The position numbers and the translations under genes are program-made. Positions 46,000 to 58,128 of a stretch of 64,000 nt of DNA are shown here, in pieces. Origin of the DNA: Galerina marginata (taxonomy: Eukaryota; Basidiomycota; Agaricomycetes; Agaricales; Galerinaceae); NCBI GenBank assembly GCA_023014335.1, contig JAECYW010000024.1, positions 744,001-808,000 on the forward strand. Reading direction: 5' to 3'. Under the pieces are notes generated by a model. That model ran no database searches. It saw nothing but the letters and a program-made list of their open reading frames with translations, and had not been told where the DNA came from. Numbering within the stretch: the first letter of the stretch is position 1; each line of letters starts with the position of its first letter.

Positions 46000-48900
46000 C
46001 CTTTCTGGGTCTTTTGGAGTTGGCGCTGCAGGATGATCCAATCGGCAGCATGAGTTAGCAGGATTTGGCTGGCACCGATGGTATGAAGGTGAAAAGAACA
46101 TTGAAATTGACATGCTTGTTAACCTAAACGACTCTCGCGAATGTCATGCTAACTCTCCACCCCACAGGGCTGCTCACTGCTCTGCCCCTCGACCGTGGTA
46201 AACCAAAACATCACCATGGTGCATTTGAGCACCGGCCTTGTCTCCCGTAACTCGCCTAGCACTTGCTGCATTATTCGCTCCCATTCGTATCGTCTTCCAG
46301 CCAACGGAAACCCGGAAGGAGGGTAGGCGACTTGAGGTGCTGCAAGATGCACCCGTATGCCCGTATGCCGGTGGTATTGCTGCAGGAGAGAATTGACTTG
46401 TCAGTAAATGGGGCGTCCGTCGGCTGGCGGGGTAGGTTGACCCTCGAAACTCGGACGGCCAGTGGTCGACAGAGGGCAGATGTCATAAGGAATACAGCGA
46501 CGGCAGTCGTACGTAGCTGTAGAGATTGGTGCATGTTTAGTTCCAACTCTAAAAGGAGGGAGAAAGAAAAAGAGAATAACTCACCCAGGTGCCCGCTTCG
46601 AGCTCGAAGATATTCGAGTCTCCATGAATCCCCAGGTCTTGAGTTAATACCCTATGCACAGTTCTAACGCGAAAGCTGCTGGATCCAATGCGGCTAATGC
46701 AAGCTATGCGGTAAAAGCACAGAAGTAGAGCGTTTTAGTTGTATTTAGTTGTAAAGAAGCGCGTTCCTCGCCTACTGCCTAAAAGCTGAAGCGCGATTCC
46801 ATTGCGGGAGAGAGCTTGTACAGGACTGCGATATGAAACGGAACATCGGGATCTTCAAGGCACGAAGCACTCCAACAGGGTTGCGAAAATTTGAGAGATC
46901 GGTGCCCAGTTTGTAGACATGTAAGGCATGCAAACGGCCCAACGAGAGGAGAGAAGTCGTATTATGTATGTACACTGCTCGTTGATGGGTTTGGGTTCCA
47001 CCAACCACGAAGTAGCGAGAGAACAGGAAAGCTCATAACTTTGAATAGCGTATGAATAGAGTTGGAAGATACAAAGATTGAGGAAAAACCTAGCCAAAGT
47101 AAGCAGGCTATAAGCACAGGAAACGGACAAAAAAATTATGCGTACCAAGTACGATTTTGATAGCGATGTGCAACAGCCAGAGCGAGGAGCCAAGTCGACG
47201 TCCCAATTTCCTTTCGTTTCCATCGTCGGGAATCCTTCGAAAGTTCTTGAATCTCACTATCGACCACCGAATTATTCGGAAGAACGACGAGTAGACACTG
47301 AGACCAGCCATGTAGCCTAAGCTCGAATAGTAAGACAATCAGCCAGAGGCAGCTACGCGTTCTGCGACATCCCAGGCATGGTGTTGTTACCGAGGCCAAA
47401 TAGTATCGATGCTGATGACGAAGGGAATCTGTATCCCCGACAATGTCGATTTCTTAAGCTGTCCGTTGCTCAGATGAGGATGAATCCAGTTTTGACGTGA
47501 GGTGATGCCATTGACATAGCTGCAGGACAGAAGTAATCAGCACACGACTCGAGCTTCCGCAATTTGGCTGGGCGGGTTGTTGGGCAGATTGAAGTTCGAA
47601 GGAGGGCAGTGACCGACGGAGAGCACAACGCTAGGCCAGCATTTCCCTGGAGCTATAGAAAGCCAAACATGTTCAGTTAAAACTCTAAAGAAGGAAGAAG
47701 AAAGTCCAACTGAACTGGTTGCCTGCTTCGAGCTTGGATAGATCGTCATGTAGAAACTCATGATGATTCGCCAACTGGAGGTTCGAAATGGTATGCGATG
47801 CTGTAACGCGAAAGTCACTGGACCCGGCGAGGGCTATGGGGTAAGAACATGTCATTAGGGTGGCTTAGTCGTAAAGAATCACGCTTCTCACCGGTTGCCT
47901 GAAGCTGAAACGAGTTTTCATGGAGGAAGAGAGGTAACACAACCGAATGCCCGCCATGTACATCAGAAAGAAGTCATTGAAAAGTCATTGGAGTTTTGCA
48001 TCTTCAAGGCGTTGAAAAATCCAAGGGGGCGGTAAGAACCAGGACTAATTGCGTTCAATATGCATCGTGAAGTTTCTTATGTCGAGGAAACTGACTTTGG
48101 GAGGGGCCGAATCGCGGTTCAAAGTCGTGGAAATTTTCAACCAAGGCTTCATGTGACCACGGTAAATTTGCCGAGGCGCCTCTTCAAATTGACGTCATCC
48201 TATTTGCTGGAACAATGATCCGTTATGCATTAGCTATAACAGCCAAGATCCGCGTCTTCAGATATCACAACCCATCCTTCCCTCCAACAATGACCTCCTC
48301 CTCAAACTCTTGACTCTTGCTTGATTTACGCCGGAGTACTGCCACATCCAGACATCTTGCTGCATCCTTGAATGACGGCTTCGACTCTTGCATCTTCAGC
48401 CATACTGCCGCCCTCTCGAAATTGTCTTCCGAGCTGATTTCTTCTTTACTTCCAACGGGGTTTGTACGTGCATTCCTACCTGGAAGACCACATACGCCAG
48501 ATAAAAGGACAGAGATACCTAGCAACTGTTGATACCGGACCCTCACGATCGCCCAAATTGCCTCATGCCTAGATCATGGAGTCTATCGAAGGCTACATAC
48601 GCTAACTTGAGTCGTGTGTCCGCTCGTTCCAGTATCATCGCACGTAAACTCGCAGACTGTGGCTCGTTTTTCAGGAATTTCCGATGTTCAAGCTTCGAAC
48701 GCCGTTCTGGGATAACCACTTGCTTTCCCTACAAATCCCCAAAGCTGTAGCAAAGTGGCCATCGTCGTCGATAGGTTATTAACTTCAGGCACAACCATAA
48801 ACCCCCATGCTGGGCAGGTGATTATGAAGAGCTCGCATGGACCACCCGCTCCTACGCACCTCAGTGGCTCTAAATGCAGTGGTCAGGCAATTATGTATCT

Positions 48901-49330
48901 CTGCGAACTTAGACCGCCCTACTTGTGGCGAACGAACCCTCCTGCAATCCTTTCTTATATTATACATTCTCCAGGTTGACATCAAGCGCACAAACAGGAT
49001 TTCCTGTATATACCTTTGCCGAGACGCTTGAGAGTACTGCTTCTCTGCAGGACGTTGGTGCCTCGGCATCTTCCAATATTCGACCCATCCTGTTTGTGTG
49101 TGGAGAAAATATTGGGACTTGTGTTTTAACTCCTTCCAAACTCGGATCCAGTCTGGTTTGAGGCGAAATCTCAAACTGGAAGCAGTTCTTGTCGTTCTCC
49201 GTAGATTTTGATTCTCCGTGGCAAATATCCAACGCACCCGCGGACGATGACTTCCGAAAGTTGAACCCAACCAATGATGTGGTTATTGATCTACCAAGTA
49301 CCGAGTCAAGAAGCGCTCATGCAAATAGGT
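46000..49330 (-). pseudogene. Remnant of NACHT-linked partner gene, unit 5
   Basis: Homologous to the other units. Near 49230 the minus strand reads NFRKSSSAGALDICHGES. The best open piece (49274-48960) runs 104 codons. Near 46500 it has LRTTAVAVFLMTSALCRPL, and a ggaaacccggaaggaggg block lies near 46306. Segment 46920-47150 matches 40470-40705 and 16500-16760. Stops and shifts separate the pieces, as in the other units. Function unknown. Confidence 0.45.
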
Positions 49331-49836
49331 CAGCCGTGAACATATAACGGCAGTATTTACGATGTACGTATATCCTCCATTCTATACGCACCGTCATCGC
49401 CATTTCTTCGCTCAATCAGATTGTTTCTAGACTGCTCTCCATGACTTTGACAGCTCCACCAAGGCGAGAGGTGCATGAGGAATAGCACTCGTTACTCTAA
49501 CCCATGGGTTCCTGCATGGACAAACACATGGGTGAGTTTGATCGACTCTCTTCCTCTCTTCCCCTTGCTCAAATTATGCAGAATACCGTAAATTCTCATT
49601 TGATACTGTTTGTACATATTCTTTGTAGATAGGTAGTTTCCAGACACTATGATCTTGGGGGGAGAAGGGTTTGTTTATTGAAAACAGTAAGACCAGCGGT
49701 GTGGATTGGTAGCTCGCGAATGGAGACAGAGCCGCTGAGAGCTCGTTTGTCGTTTGATATGAAAAGTGTCGAGAATCTAAAGGACGACGATAGGTGAGCA
49801 TTCAAAATAAGGTAAAAAGCCTACAACTTCACTCGT

Positions 49837-52275
49837 TTAAGATCGCTCTTGTTCTGCCCTAGCCAGGTATCGCGCAATTTCTTGTTTGACTGCTCTTTTC
49901 CTATTAGGCCGCTTTCGCGATAACGGGCCAAACGTATGTTGAGACGCCAAGACGGTGAGCTCTTCAGAGATCGCAGCTTGTGGTAATACATGCACAAGGC
50001 ATCTCAGCGCCAGGCCAAAGGCTCGGTCTGACTTGAGCATGTTGCTTGAACCCCAATAAAGCTTCAACCTCCTCTGATTTTTGAGCAACTGCCACCGGGC
50101 TATCTGTGCTGCTTCCGATGAGGGTGTTTTTTGCAGTGTTTTGCGCCAGAGCCAAGGTGTGTTTCTTTGCTGCATATATTTTCGTTGGTGGGTGGAGGGA
50201 TATGGTATTATTTGTTCCAGATGATTGGAGATGTAGTTCAGAAAGTAAACTGCCGCGGTTGCATACCGTTCGGCGGTCAAGCTGTAAACCCCACATCGAC
50301 TAGGGTCCTTGAAGAATTCCAAAATAAAGGGACGGTAGTTTGGTGAGAAATGTGCCGAGTATGAGAATGAAAGCTTCTCCAGCCGGTGTTGAGTGTTACT
50401 CAGTGAGAACAGTTCAAGTAATGTATCTGTGTTGCGAGAATGATCGATCATGATCTCCATCTTGAGAACTGAAACCAAAGAAGTCAAACGAGAATCAGTG
50501 TACATGGTTTCCAGTATTCCCTTAGCAGAGTGATCAAAACGCTGAAGTTGCTCGATGTAAAGATCGATAGCGCCGTCGATATTCTAATTGTGACTTTTTC
50601 TCCTTATCCGCAAAAGAAAAGGAGGAAAAAAGGACGTACCCATTGACTTATAGTTGCAAATAAATCAGGAATAAGACTAGAAGCTCCTTTCTCCACCAGG
50701 TAGGAGGCAAGCGAAGACTCCACTACCTTCTGTTGAAGCTCCCGAGTAGGGGCAGCACCCTGAATGTGGAAAATGAGATCGTGGAAGTCGTCATAGGTCT
50801 TAACTCGGGTCAAATCTTCATGGAATCGTGAGATAGTATTCTTGTTCGCAGTGACAAAACCGACCTTGCAGGTAGAGAACAGCAAACTCGGCATGTCGCA
50901 GTGGAGCATTAATCCAAAAGTGCTTTGATCGAGATTGGTCGAGGAGAAAGTCCCTAAGAGACGCATGGAAAACACGCAGGAAACCCACTGGATTGTCAAA
51001 GCGATGATATTCCTCGACGACCGACGTTAAATCACATAACAGGACCGAAATATCCCCCGTATCGAGTGACAACAATATTTCCATTTTGTTTACTGCGTTG
51101 GGATATGGGGAGAGGAGCTGGAAAGCAAGGATCTGCATAGCGGGCTCTGGATTAACCACAGACAGAAAAATGTGCATGTAAAGAGCGTCAAGTTCGGCAA
51201 AGGGCAGCTCATGTTGGACAGGGCGAATTCCGAGGACGATTTCTAAGCGCTGAGGTGGGCGATGTCGAGTAGATTTAATAAATTTAACCACCGTCGAAGC
51301 GTAGATAAACTGGCCTGAAGATTTATGGACTAAGGTCCGTAAAGCGTCTTCAGATGGCCAGGTGGGTGGAATCTGAGCGCGAAACGGATGGGAATTCTTG
51401 ATTTCGGAGAATTTGTCATGGAGAAAAAGACGAATGTCTTCAGATGGGAGGTAGTTATCATCAAGCGGGTTTCCAGTGGATACTTGACTGAGGTACCCAA
51501 AATCGAAGGCACCTCTGATATCGGGTTCCGGGCGACTCGCGATAAGGAATATCAAGGGAAGATGGTGATGGTGCAGAGATTTCGAAATGGCCTCCAGAAC
51601 CTTAACTTGACTGTTCCTGTCCTCGCACTCGTCAAGGCCATCTATAATAACAACACGCGCGGGAGTTGTAGCGTTAAAATAACCAGAGCCAATACGTTCT
51701 TGCAGAGGCTCAACGATCAGGGAAATGATCTGTGAATCAAGCGAGCGGGTGAAGATCAGTGGATCATGTTCAATGGTTCCAGTTATACGATCCCTGATAT
51801 CCGGAAAACATAAAGAAGCTTGGTAGGCGATGGTTGCGATAAGTGAGCGGCTGTGGTTCCGAGTTGAATCAAAGCGTGAAAAGAAGTAGCTCGCGACCAG
51901 GATGCCTTCCTTGGCACAGAGTTCCGCGATGGATCGAGCGATGGCCGACTTCCCCGACCCCGCTGGGCCGTAAAGCCACATAATCAATGCATTTAGCGTC
52001 TCCGGGTCGGCGCCATGAATCCAGTCCATAATCTTGTTTAGCACGGCGACTCGGGTGTTAGGGTGACACTTTGGCGGGTCGTAAACGTCATTGGAGTCAT
52101 GGAAAGCTGCAGGCGATGTAGCCTCGAGCAGGCGTTCGAATGGATCTGTGAACCATGTATTTATCTTTACACGTCCAAATTTTTGGGGAATGCGAATACC
52201 TTTAGATCCTTTATTACTCTGGTGAAAGTTGCCCCCTGTGATCAAGATATTTGAAGCGGATACTTGGCTGAGCAT
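49837..52275 (-). CDS. NACHT-domain NTPase (NLR-like), tandem copy 5, intact
   Basis: Intact 759-residue paralogue of copy 1. Exons are 52275-52200, 52145-50865, 50815-50640 and 50583-49837, with introns of 54, 49 and 56 nt. The leader is MLSQVSASNILITGGNFHQ. Walker A GPAGSGKS, Walker B VVIIDGLDECED and the LIASRPEPD sensor-like strand are all present. The 49-nt intron has a consensus ctcac branch site. The first intron has no stop and a length divisible by three, so unspliced message would give an 18-residue insertion. The ATG at 52275 is chosen because it aligns with the other copies; the frame is open upstream but without an ATG. Differences from copy 1 are spread along the protein. Confidence 0.85.
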
Positions 52276-53061
52276 GAGTGAGAGCGGCCGCGACAAAGGA
52301 TGGTAAGGACTGGCGATGATGGAGAAATGGGGTCAAGATGTAATCGCGGCGAATCTGCTTTGCAGAACTGTGAGAGCACTGCCATTGGGCAGTGCAATGA
52401 ATTACTTACATCCCTGCCAGTGGAAGTTATGTTTAGAGGCAGCCTGCATAAATTTAACCTACAACGATATCTCAAGCACTGCATCTCTTGCAAAGACCGT
52501 AAACTTCAGTGTAGTATCTAAATATGATGTAGGTCGCATAACTCATGCTATTGATATCCGAATGTAGGATGCGGTTACAAAACAGGATGGATGTGGGAGA
52601 AAGTACCATGGTGGAAAGCGGCAGCCCAATGTGATGTGCAGAAGTGATGTAGGTATGTAGGTATGTATGGAGGAGTATGAAAGTATCGATGCGTTCCAGT
52701 GAGGTAATAGAAAGAGAGAGTAAAAAGTACGGGTAATAGTAGTAATAAAATGCAATAATTAGAGGTGGTGATCATATAGCGCGATGGGATGGGAAAACAA
52801 GACGAAGGATGGGATATAAAAAGAGACATGATTAACGACAGTGCATGCCCACAAGCTCGAGCGGGTTGTGGGGTGTAAAATGTAAATGCAAGAGTGGATG
52901 GTACGTGAATGGGTCATCAAAAAAGGTCGTAAAAAAGCCATTATGCAAAAGCAGAGAAAAAAGGTGGGCCAAACCAAAGGACAAACGAAAAAGAACAAGC
53001 CGCACACCAGGGCCAGGAAGGAAGAAAAGAAGGGAAGGGAAGGGAAACCCCCACCCCATCC
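52276..53061. other. Intergenic between NACHT copy 5 and the long gene
   Basis: The part next to copy 5 (52276-52450) is homologous to the upstream flanks of copies 3 and 4. The remainder is A/T-rich with a gtatgtaggtatgt run near 52650 and shows no gene. Confidence 0.4.
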
Positions 53062-56000
53062 CTACCTAAAATGCTCCCCCCCAGAAACAGCAACCGCGAA
53101 CCACCCAAACATCGCCATCAAAAAGCGGACCATCCACGCCGGGTCCGCACCAGCACCAAGGCCAGGGCGGAGCTGCATCGCCAGCGCGATGTCGAGAGGA
53201 GACCGGACGAGCGCGCGGGCGGAGGGCGGGCGGGTGAGGGTGTTGGGGGCGAGGGCGAGTCGGGCGGCGATAGTTGTGCTGGTGCTGGTGGGTGAGGGTG
53301 TGGTGGATGTGGATGCGGGAGGTGCGAGCGTGGTAGGCGCGGGCTCGGGGAAGGAGCCGGGTAGAGACGAGGAGAGCTTGAGTGAGGGGAGGTGGTGATA
53401 CGTGAGATGCTCCGCCTCCGCCTCCTTCTCGTCCTCCTTGGATTTCTCCTCGACCAACGTCTCCGTCTCTGTCTCCGTTTCCACCACCTTCTCTTCCTCT
53501 CCACGAACGTCCAGCAACACCCTCCTCCGCACACCCGGGCTGGAAAGTAACAACGGCGCTTCAGCAGCGTCCATCACAGCCCAGAGTGGCTTGCCACCAG
53601 GGCTCAACGCAGTCGGTGTATGGGTCTCGCTTTCCTTCTCCCTATCCCTATCCTCCGCGTCGCTCACAGCCAGCGCACTCTTCGGCCCTGAAGCGGAAAG
53701 AGGAACGACGACACCCAACCTCGGCGAGGGAAGAAGACGCATGCTCCTCATCCCACCTCCACCTCCGCCTCCAGGCGACGGTGGCTGCGACCTGCTGCTA
53801 CTCGCGAACCTGAACCCTGAGGTCGGAGGCGGCGAAGCGGGCGGAGTGGGCGTTTGTGAAAGCACGATTCTTTCGTCTTTCTCTGGTTGATGCTGATCGT
53901 CTTTACGGGCGCTTGAGACTAGAGCCTCATCGATGGACATGAGCAGCGATACGGAGGTTGAGATTGAGGTTGAGAACGTTTCGTGCGATGGGGATGGGGA
54001 TTCGGGTAGGGGTAGGAAGTCGGGGTCGGGGAAGCTTTCGGCTGCAGGTGCGATTTCGGATTCGGTGGTGGTTGTTGCTAACGATGACGACGCGGCCTGG
54101 ACAATGATGAGCGGAACTTGCACCTCAGCCTCAGGCTCGGGCACATCACCAACCTCATCGCCATCAACTGGAAGAATAGGAAGTTCGAGCGGTACAACCG
54201 CAGGTGTCGCCTTGGGCGTCACCTCCTCTTCTTCCTGCTCCTCCTCTTCTTCCCCCTCCTCATATTCCGAAGTCAGTCCATGACCCAACACCTGTTCGTC
54301 CAGGCTCAAATCAAGAGGCGGCATCCTCCCCCCCTCCCCCTCCTCCCCCTCCTCCCCATCTTCATTATCGTCCGGTAAGACAGTAGCGAACAACGTCCCG
54401 CCCGGACTTTTCTCCAGCACCTCTTCTTCCTCCTCTTCCACTCCCTCGTCCTCCGCGAGCTCCTGGTCAGACTCCGACTCGGCCTCGGAGTCAAGACGCA
54501 TCAAGAACGCCTCCAGCGCATCATCCCCGCTTTCAACCATAACCCCCTCGGATTTAGATTTAGGCGCTTCCGCTTCGAAGACAATCAAATCCCCACCCCG
54601 TCCAGATACAACTCTTTCCTCCAGTTCCGGCGAAGCAGGAGTAGGAGCAGGGAAAGCGTCCAACCCAGTATAAACGAACACATCCGAATCAGGGGACGCG
54701 GCGGAAGGAGAGTCAACAGTGCCATAATCAGAGCTAGCGCCAGCAGCGGTGGTGGCGGCGGTGGTGGTAATGGGTAAGTCAGCGTTGATAGCAGGCACCG
54801 AAACCGACACCGGCACCGACATGGGGATGGGGACGTGGTTCCCCCACGGGTCGTCCACGTCCACATCATCCCATGCCCAACCTCCGCCTCCTTGGGTTTG
54901 TGAGGAACTTTGACTCTGGCTCTCGATGTCCATCTCGTAGGTGTCAGCGTTGGCGTCGGCGTCGGTGTGGGAGACAGGGAAGATTAGCGGTGAAGACTGC
55001 TCTGGCTCTACAACGTTTTCTGGTACGGGTGTGGGTGTGGGTTGGGTTTCAGCGAATAACAGACCAGGGTGTTCTTCAACTCCGTCGTTGGTCACTTCCT
55101 TCTGAATCTCCAACCGCCTTTCGAATTCGGATTCGGAGACGGAGACAGATAGAGGAGGAGGTCGAGTATCGACGTGAATCAAGTCTTCCAATGGGTGGGA
55201 GAAGGCTGCTTTCACTTTCACGAGGACGGGGGGTTGGCTGGGGAGGGGCGGTGGTGAAGGTGAAGGTGCGAGAGCGAGCACAGAGACGGGTAGAACACGC
55301 GGTTCCACTCCTTTCGAATACACGTGTGCCTCGTCCTCGTGTACGCGCAGGTCCACCAGCGGCGCCGCCGCTGCGTCCTCCTCCTCCTTGAACGCGTAGG
55401 AGGATTTTTGATCGTGGAGATCGACGAGCTTTTCCCCCTGTGAGGTAGGGTTAGTCTGCTCGACTTCCAAGCGGCGAACGTGGATGGACGGTGGATCGGA
55501 TGCTGAGACCAGCTCAGTATGCGAGGTGTCGGTGTCGACGTCCACGAGCGTCTCCGTCTGCGCCGCCCGCGGCTGCGGGAAGCTAGCCAGCTGCTTGCCA
55601 ATCGATCGGGGTTTCGAATCCACCAACGCCTGTTGGCTAGCACTATACCCATGACCCCCATACCCATACCCAAAAGACAACGACGGAACCGGCGCCTTCG
55701 CATTCTCGAACCACTTCCACCCGTGTTCGTACTCCGGCGTCTGCGAAGCTGAAGCTGAAGCCGAGCCCCCGCCCTCCTCGTCGCTGAGATCGACAAGCGG
55801 CATGTGTCTCCCCACGCCCACAAGGGGTAGAACCTCTTTTTCCAGAGGGAGGGGTAAGACGCCGATATCAGATGCAGCTGGTGAGATCTTCAACGCCCTT
55901 TCCTCTCTATCCTCCTCGTCTGAGGAGCTAGAGGAGGAGAAATCGATGAGCAGGTGTTCGCGGCTCGTACCCCGCACATGAGTCTGATTCTGCGCAGAGG

Positions 56001-56853
56001 CGGACAGGTCCCGCATCTCAACCGCGTTCCTCAGCCCCGACCCAGAATGTCCGCCCGAGAGACGGCGCACGGGCACGCCGCCGAGGCTTCTGCTGCGTTT
56101 GTGCTGCTTCGGCGGGGGTGTGGTGGCGAGGAGCGCGTGGGGCGATGGGGGGCGCGGGTAGGATGGGTGGGACGGGATTGGGTAGGTGGGTTTTAGGGTG
56201 GTGAGGTTTATTTGGGGTTGGGGGTGACCGGACGGGGAAGGCGTGCGGGGGAAATCGGAGAATGTCGTGGACGTGGATCCGGTTGTGAGTGGTGGCGTGG
56301 GTGGGTCCTGTGAGGGTACCGGCGTGCTCAGGTCGACAAGCTGGGGTGTCGGCAGTGAGACTGGCATAGGGGTCGTCAGTGCCGTCGGCACCGATGTTGG
56401 CGGAGGTGGCAGCCCAGTGGTTGGGAGCAGCTCGACGGTGAGGTTCTTGGCGTTAGCGACGGTTCTCGCTTTGCCTTTGCCAACCTCTGGAACCCGCGAC
56501 CATGATGGTACACGTGGTAGAGACCACCGTCGCCAGTCCCAATCCCATCCCGTCGAACGACCAAACGAGAACTTGCCCAACACAGATTTGTGCTTGGCTG
56601 CGCCAGAGACGGGTTTAGGCAGCGCTCCCGCCGCCGTGGTGCGCCTGGCTTTTAGATGTCTCACCACTCTCACACCGAGGTAGGAGAGCAGAACCGCCAG
56701 CAGGGAATAGCCGACGATGGGCCATACAGAAAAGGCCGTGCCAGTGGACCTGGAGAAGAAAGTGACGATGAGTGAGGTCAATAACATAATGGAATAGGAG
56801 AAATAGAGGAGGATGGTTGGGGATAGATGAACGACGTACGTGGTAGACGCCAT
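53062..56853 (-). CDS. Long low-complexity protein with N-terminal membrane segments
   Basis: Unrecognised protein of about 1263 residues in one uninterrupted frame. I start at the ATG at 56853 (MASTTYVVHLSPTILLYFSY); the frame extends 51 codons upstream without another ATG. Two hydrophobic segments (about residues 8-32 and 40-61) are followed by a basic stretch (VRHLKARR), so it is probably membrane-anchored with a long cytosolic tail. Residues ~100-1150 are rich in Ser, Pro, Thr, Glu and Asp, with runs of acidic residues (EEEEEEVLEKSP) and Pro-Ser-Pro, i.e. disordered. The end returns to ordered sequence (ALAMQLRPGLGAGADPAWMV, then a hydrophobic RFLMAMFGWFAVAVS), maybe a third membrane helix or a binding motif. 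GC content is higher than in its neighbours. A small 5' intron near 56745 cannot be excluded. Confidence 0.7.
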   Translation of the reverse strand: MASTTYVVHLSPTILLYFSYSIMLLTSLIVTFFSRSTGTAFSVWPIVGYSLLAVLLSYLGVRVVRHLKARRTTAAGALPKPVSGAAKHKSVLGKFSFGRSTGWDWDWRRWSLPRVPSWSRVPEVGKGKARTVANAKNLTVELLPTTGLPPPPTSVPTALTTPMPVSLPTPQLVDLSTPVPSQDPPTPPLTTGSTSTTFSDFPRTPSPSGHPQPQINLTTLKPTYPIPSHPSYPRPPSPHALLATTPPPKQHKRSRSLGGVPVRRLSGGHSGSGLRNAVEMRDLSASAQNQTHVRGTSREHLLIDFSSSSSSDEEDREERALKISPAASDIGVLPLPLEKEVLPLVGVGRHMPLVDLSDEEGGGSASASASQTPEYEHGWKWFENAKAPVPSLSFGYGYGGHGYSASQQALVDSKPRSIGKQLASFPQPRAAQTETLVDVDTDTSHTELVSASDPPSIHVRRLEVEQTNPTSQGEKLVDLHDQKSSYAFKEEEDAAAAPLVDLRVHEDEAHVYSKGVEPRVLPVSVLALAPSPSPPPLPSQPPVLVKVKAAFSHPLEDLIHVDTRPPPLSVSVSESEFERRLEIQKEVTNDGVEEHPGLLFAETQPTPTPVPENVVEPEQSSPLIFPVSHTDADANADTYEMDIESQSQSSSQTQGGGGWAWDDVDVDDPWGNHVPIPMSVPVSVSVPAINADLPITTTAATTAAGASSDYGTVDSPSAASPDSDVFVYTGLDAFPAPTPASPELEERVVSGRGGDLIVFEAEAPKSKSEGVMVESGDDALEAFLMRLDSEAESESDQELAEDEGVEEEEEEVLEKSPGGTLFATVLPDDNEDGEEGEEGEGGRMPPLDLSLDEQVLGHGLTSEYEEGEEEEEQEEEEVTPKATPAVVPLELPILPVDGDEVGDVPEPEAEVQVPLIIVQAASSSLATTTTESEIAPAAESFPDPDFLPLPESPSPSHETFSTSISTSVSLLMSIDEALVSSARKDDQHQPEKDERIVLSQTPTPPASPPPTSGFRFASSSRSQPPSPGGGGGGGMRSMRLLPSPRLGVVVPLSASGPKSALAVSDAEDRDREKESETHTPTALSPGGKPLWAVMDAAEAPLLLSSPGVRRRVLLDVRGEEEKVVETETETETLVEEKSKEDEKEAEAEHLTYHHLPSLKLSSSLPGSFPEPAPTTLAPPASTSTTPSPTSTSTTIAARLALAPNTLTRPPSARALVRSPLDIALAMQLRPGLGAGADPAWMVRFLMAMFGWFAVAVSGGEHFR

Positions 56854-57423
56854 GAAGGAGAGAAAAGACGAAAATGGGTCGCAGACCAGCGAGGCGTCCG
56901 ACACAAAAGCAGCAAAACACGCCGCCACCTCGCACAAAACACGCGGTATTTTTAGTTTCTTCGTCAGGTGACCGCAACGTGGGTTTGCCGGGGTGCCGTT
57001 CCCCACGCCTACTGAAACATTTTTTCATCGTCTGTTTCTTTTCCAATCCATCACCCTCACCTGTCGTCTCGTCTCTGCGCTCTAGTGAACTGGTTATTGG
57101 AGCCGGCGTAGAGCTAGAGGCGAATTTTTGTGCCAATCGTCGCTTTCTCAACCAACTTTATCTTATCTTATGACCATCTGAACTTGCAGGGAAGTCCACG
57201 GTTTCCGAGTGCGCCGTCGAACCTCTCGTTTCAACTTTATATTTTGATCATCAGAAAGCCAGGAATCCGACAGCCTCTATGCGACCGGCCAACCAAATCT
57301 CTATAGTCGCGCTCGATTGACCTCTGCACATCCCTCTGAACCGTTTCAAAGCTCTTCGCTCTCTGTCCAGCGCCTCAATCTCTTTACTGTATCTTCGTCG
57401 TGCAACTGCTTTATAGCTGGTTT

Positions 57424-57509
57424 AGTCTCGGCCCCTTCCGTTCTGGTGAATATATAAAGAACTCCCGGCGATTTCCTTATTTATCACCAGAACGGAGGGG
57501 AACGAGACC
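57424..57509. repeat. Inverted repeat (26-base arms, 34-base loop)
   Basis: Left arm 57424-57449 and right arm 57484-57509 pair over about 22 of 26 bases, including an unbroken tccgttctggtga next to the loop. The loop contains atatataaag. It could fold as a cruciform or hairpin, or be a remnant of a small transposon. Confidence 0.75.
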
Positions 57510-57800
57510 ACAACGTCGTGTTGTCTGATCTTCGCCATCGTACTCTTCTCCGAATATGCACTCTTTACAGTCGCTTGCTTTCGGCCAACCGTAACTTTTA
57601 CTCGCCGTTAATCGCCACACTTCTATCGCTCCGCCGCCGTACCAACTTGGCTGTCCCTTTTTCTGCGGCATTGCGACTTGTCGTCGTATTTTCGGCGCAT
57701 ATATTCACTCTTTTCTCAAATCATGACACTCTGGCAAGTTCTTCTTTATGCAGAACGCTTATATCTCGTGGTTTCTTGGTCTCCTGTTTCTCTGGGTCTT

Positions 57801-58043
57801 CCTATCTCGTTCTGCTAGCTGTGCTATAGGTTTTTCTGGCGTTCTTAGCGCTTACATCTGCTCATTATCTAGGAGCCGTCAGAGCCATCGACTCTGGGCA
57901 GATCCAGCGTCGATCCATATCCTTCCAGAGGAAATTCGTGCACCAGAATCCCATTCTGAGTCACGATTCTTGTTTGAGAGGGTGTATGAAGCGGAATTGT
58001 ATGTTGGATCAGTCCAGACTCCAGAATGGCTTACTCCAACCGT
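57801..58043. repeat. Direct repeat, copy A
   Basis: About 240 bases closely resemble 58129-58357, 328 bases downstream. Shared blocks include ggcgttcttagcg, cgatccatatccttccagag and cagaatggcttactc. It lies in a frame of 142 codons (57748-58176) that ends where copy B begins. Confidence 0.8.
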
Positions 58044-58128
58044 CTCTATTCACATCCCTTACATCTCGACGTACTTCACCGTGACGACCAGGTTATTTAA
58101 CCGCACGGTCTCCTTCTCACCGGGTCTC

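Noticed and set aside
53071..56683. Many plus-strand open frames opposite the long gene, up to 170 codons
   Set aside because: Mirror images of Ser/Pro-rich, GC-rich coding sequence on the minus strand.
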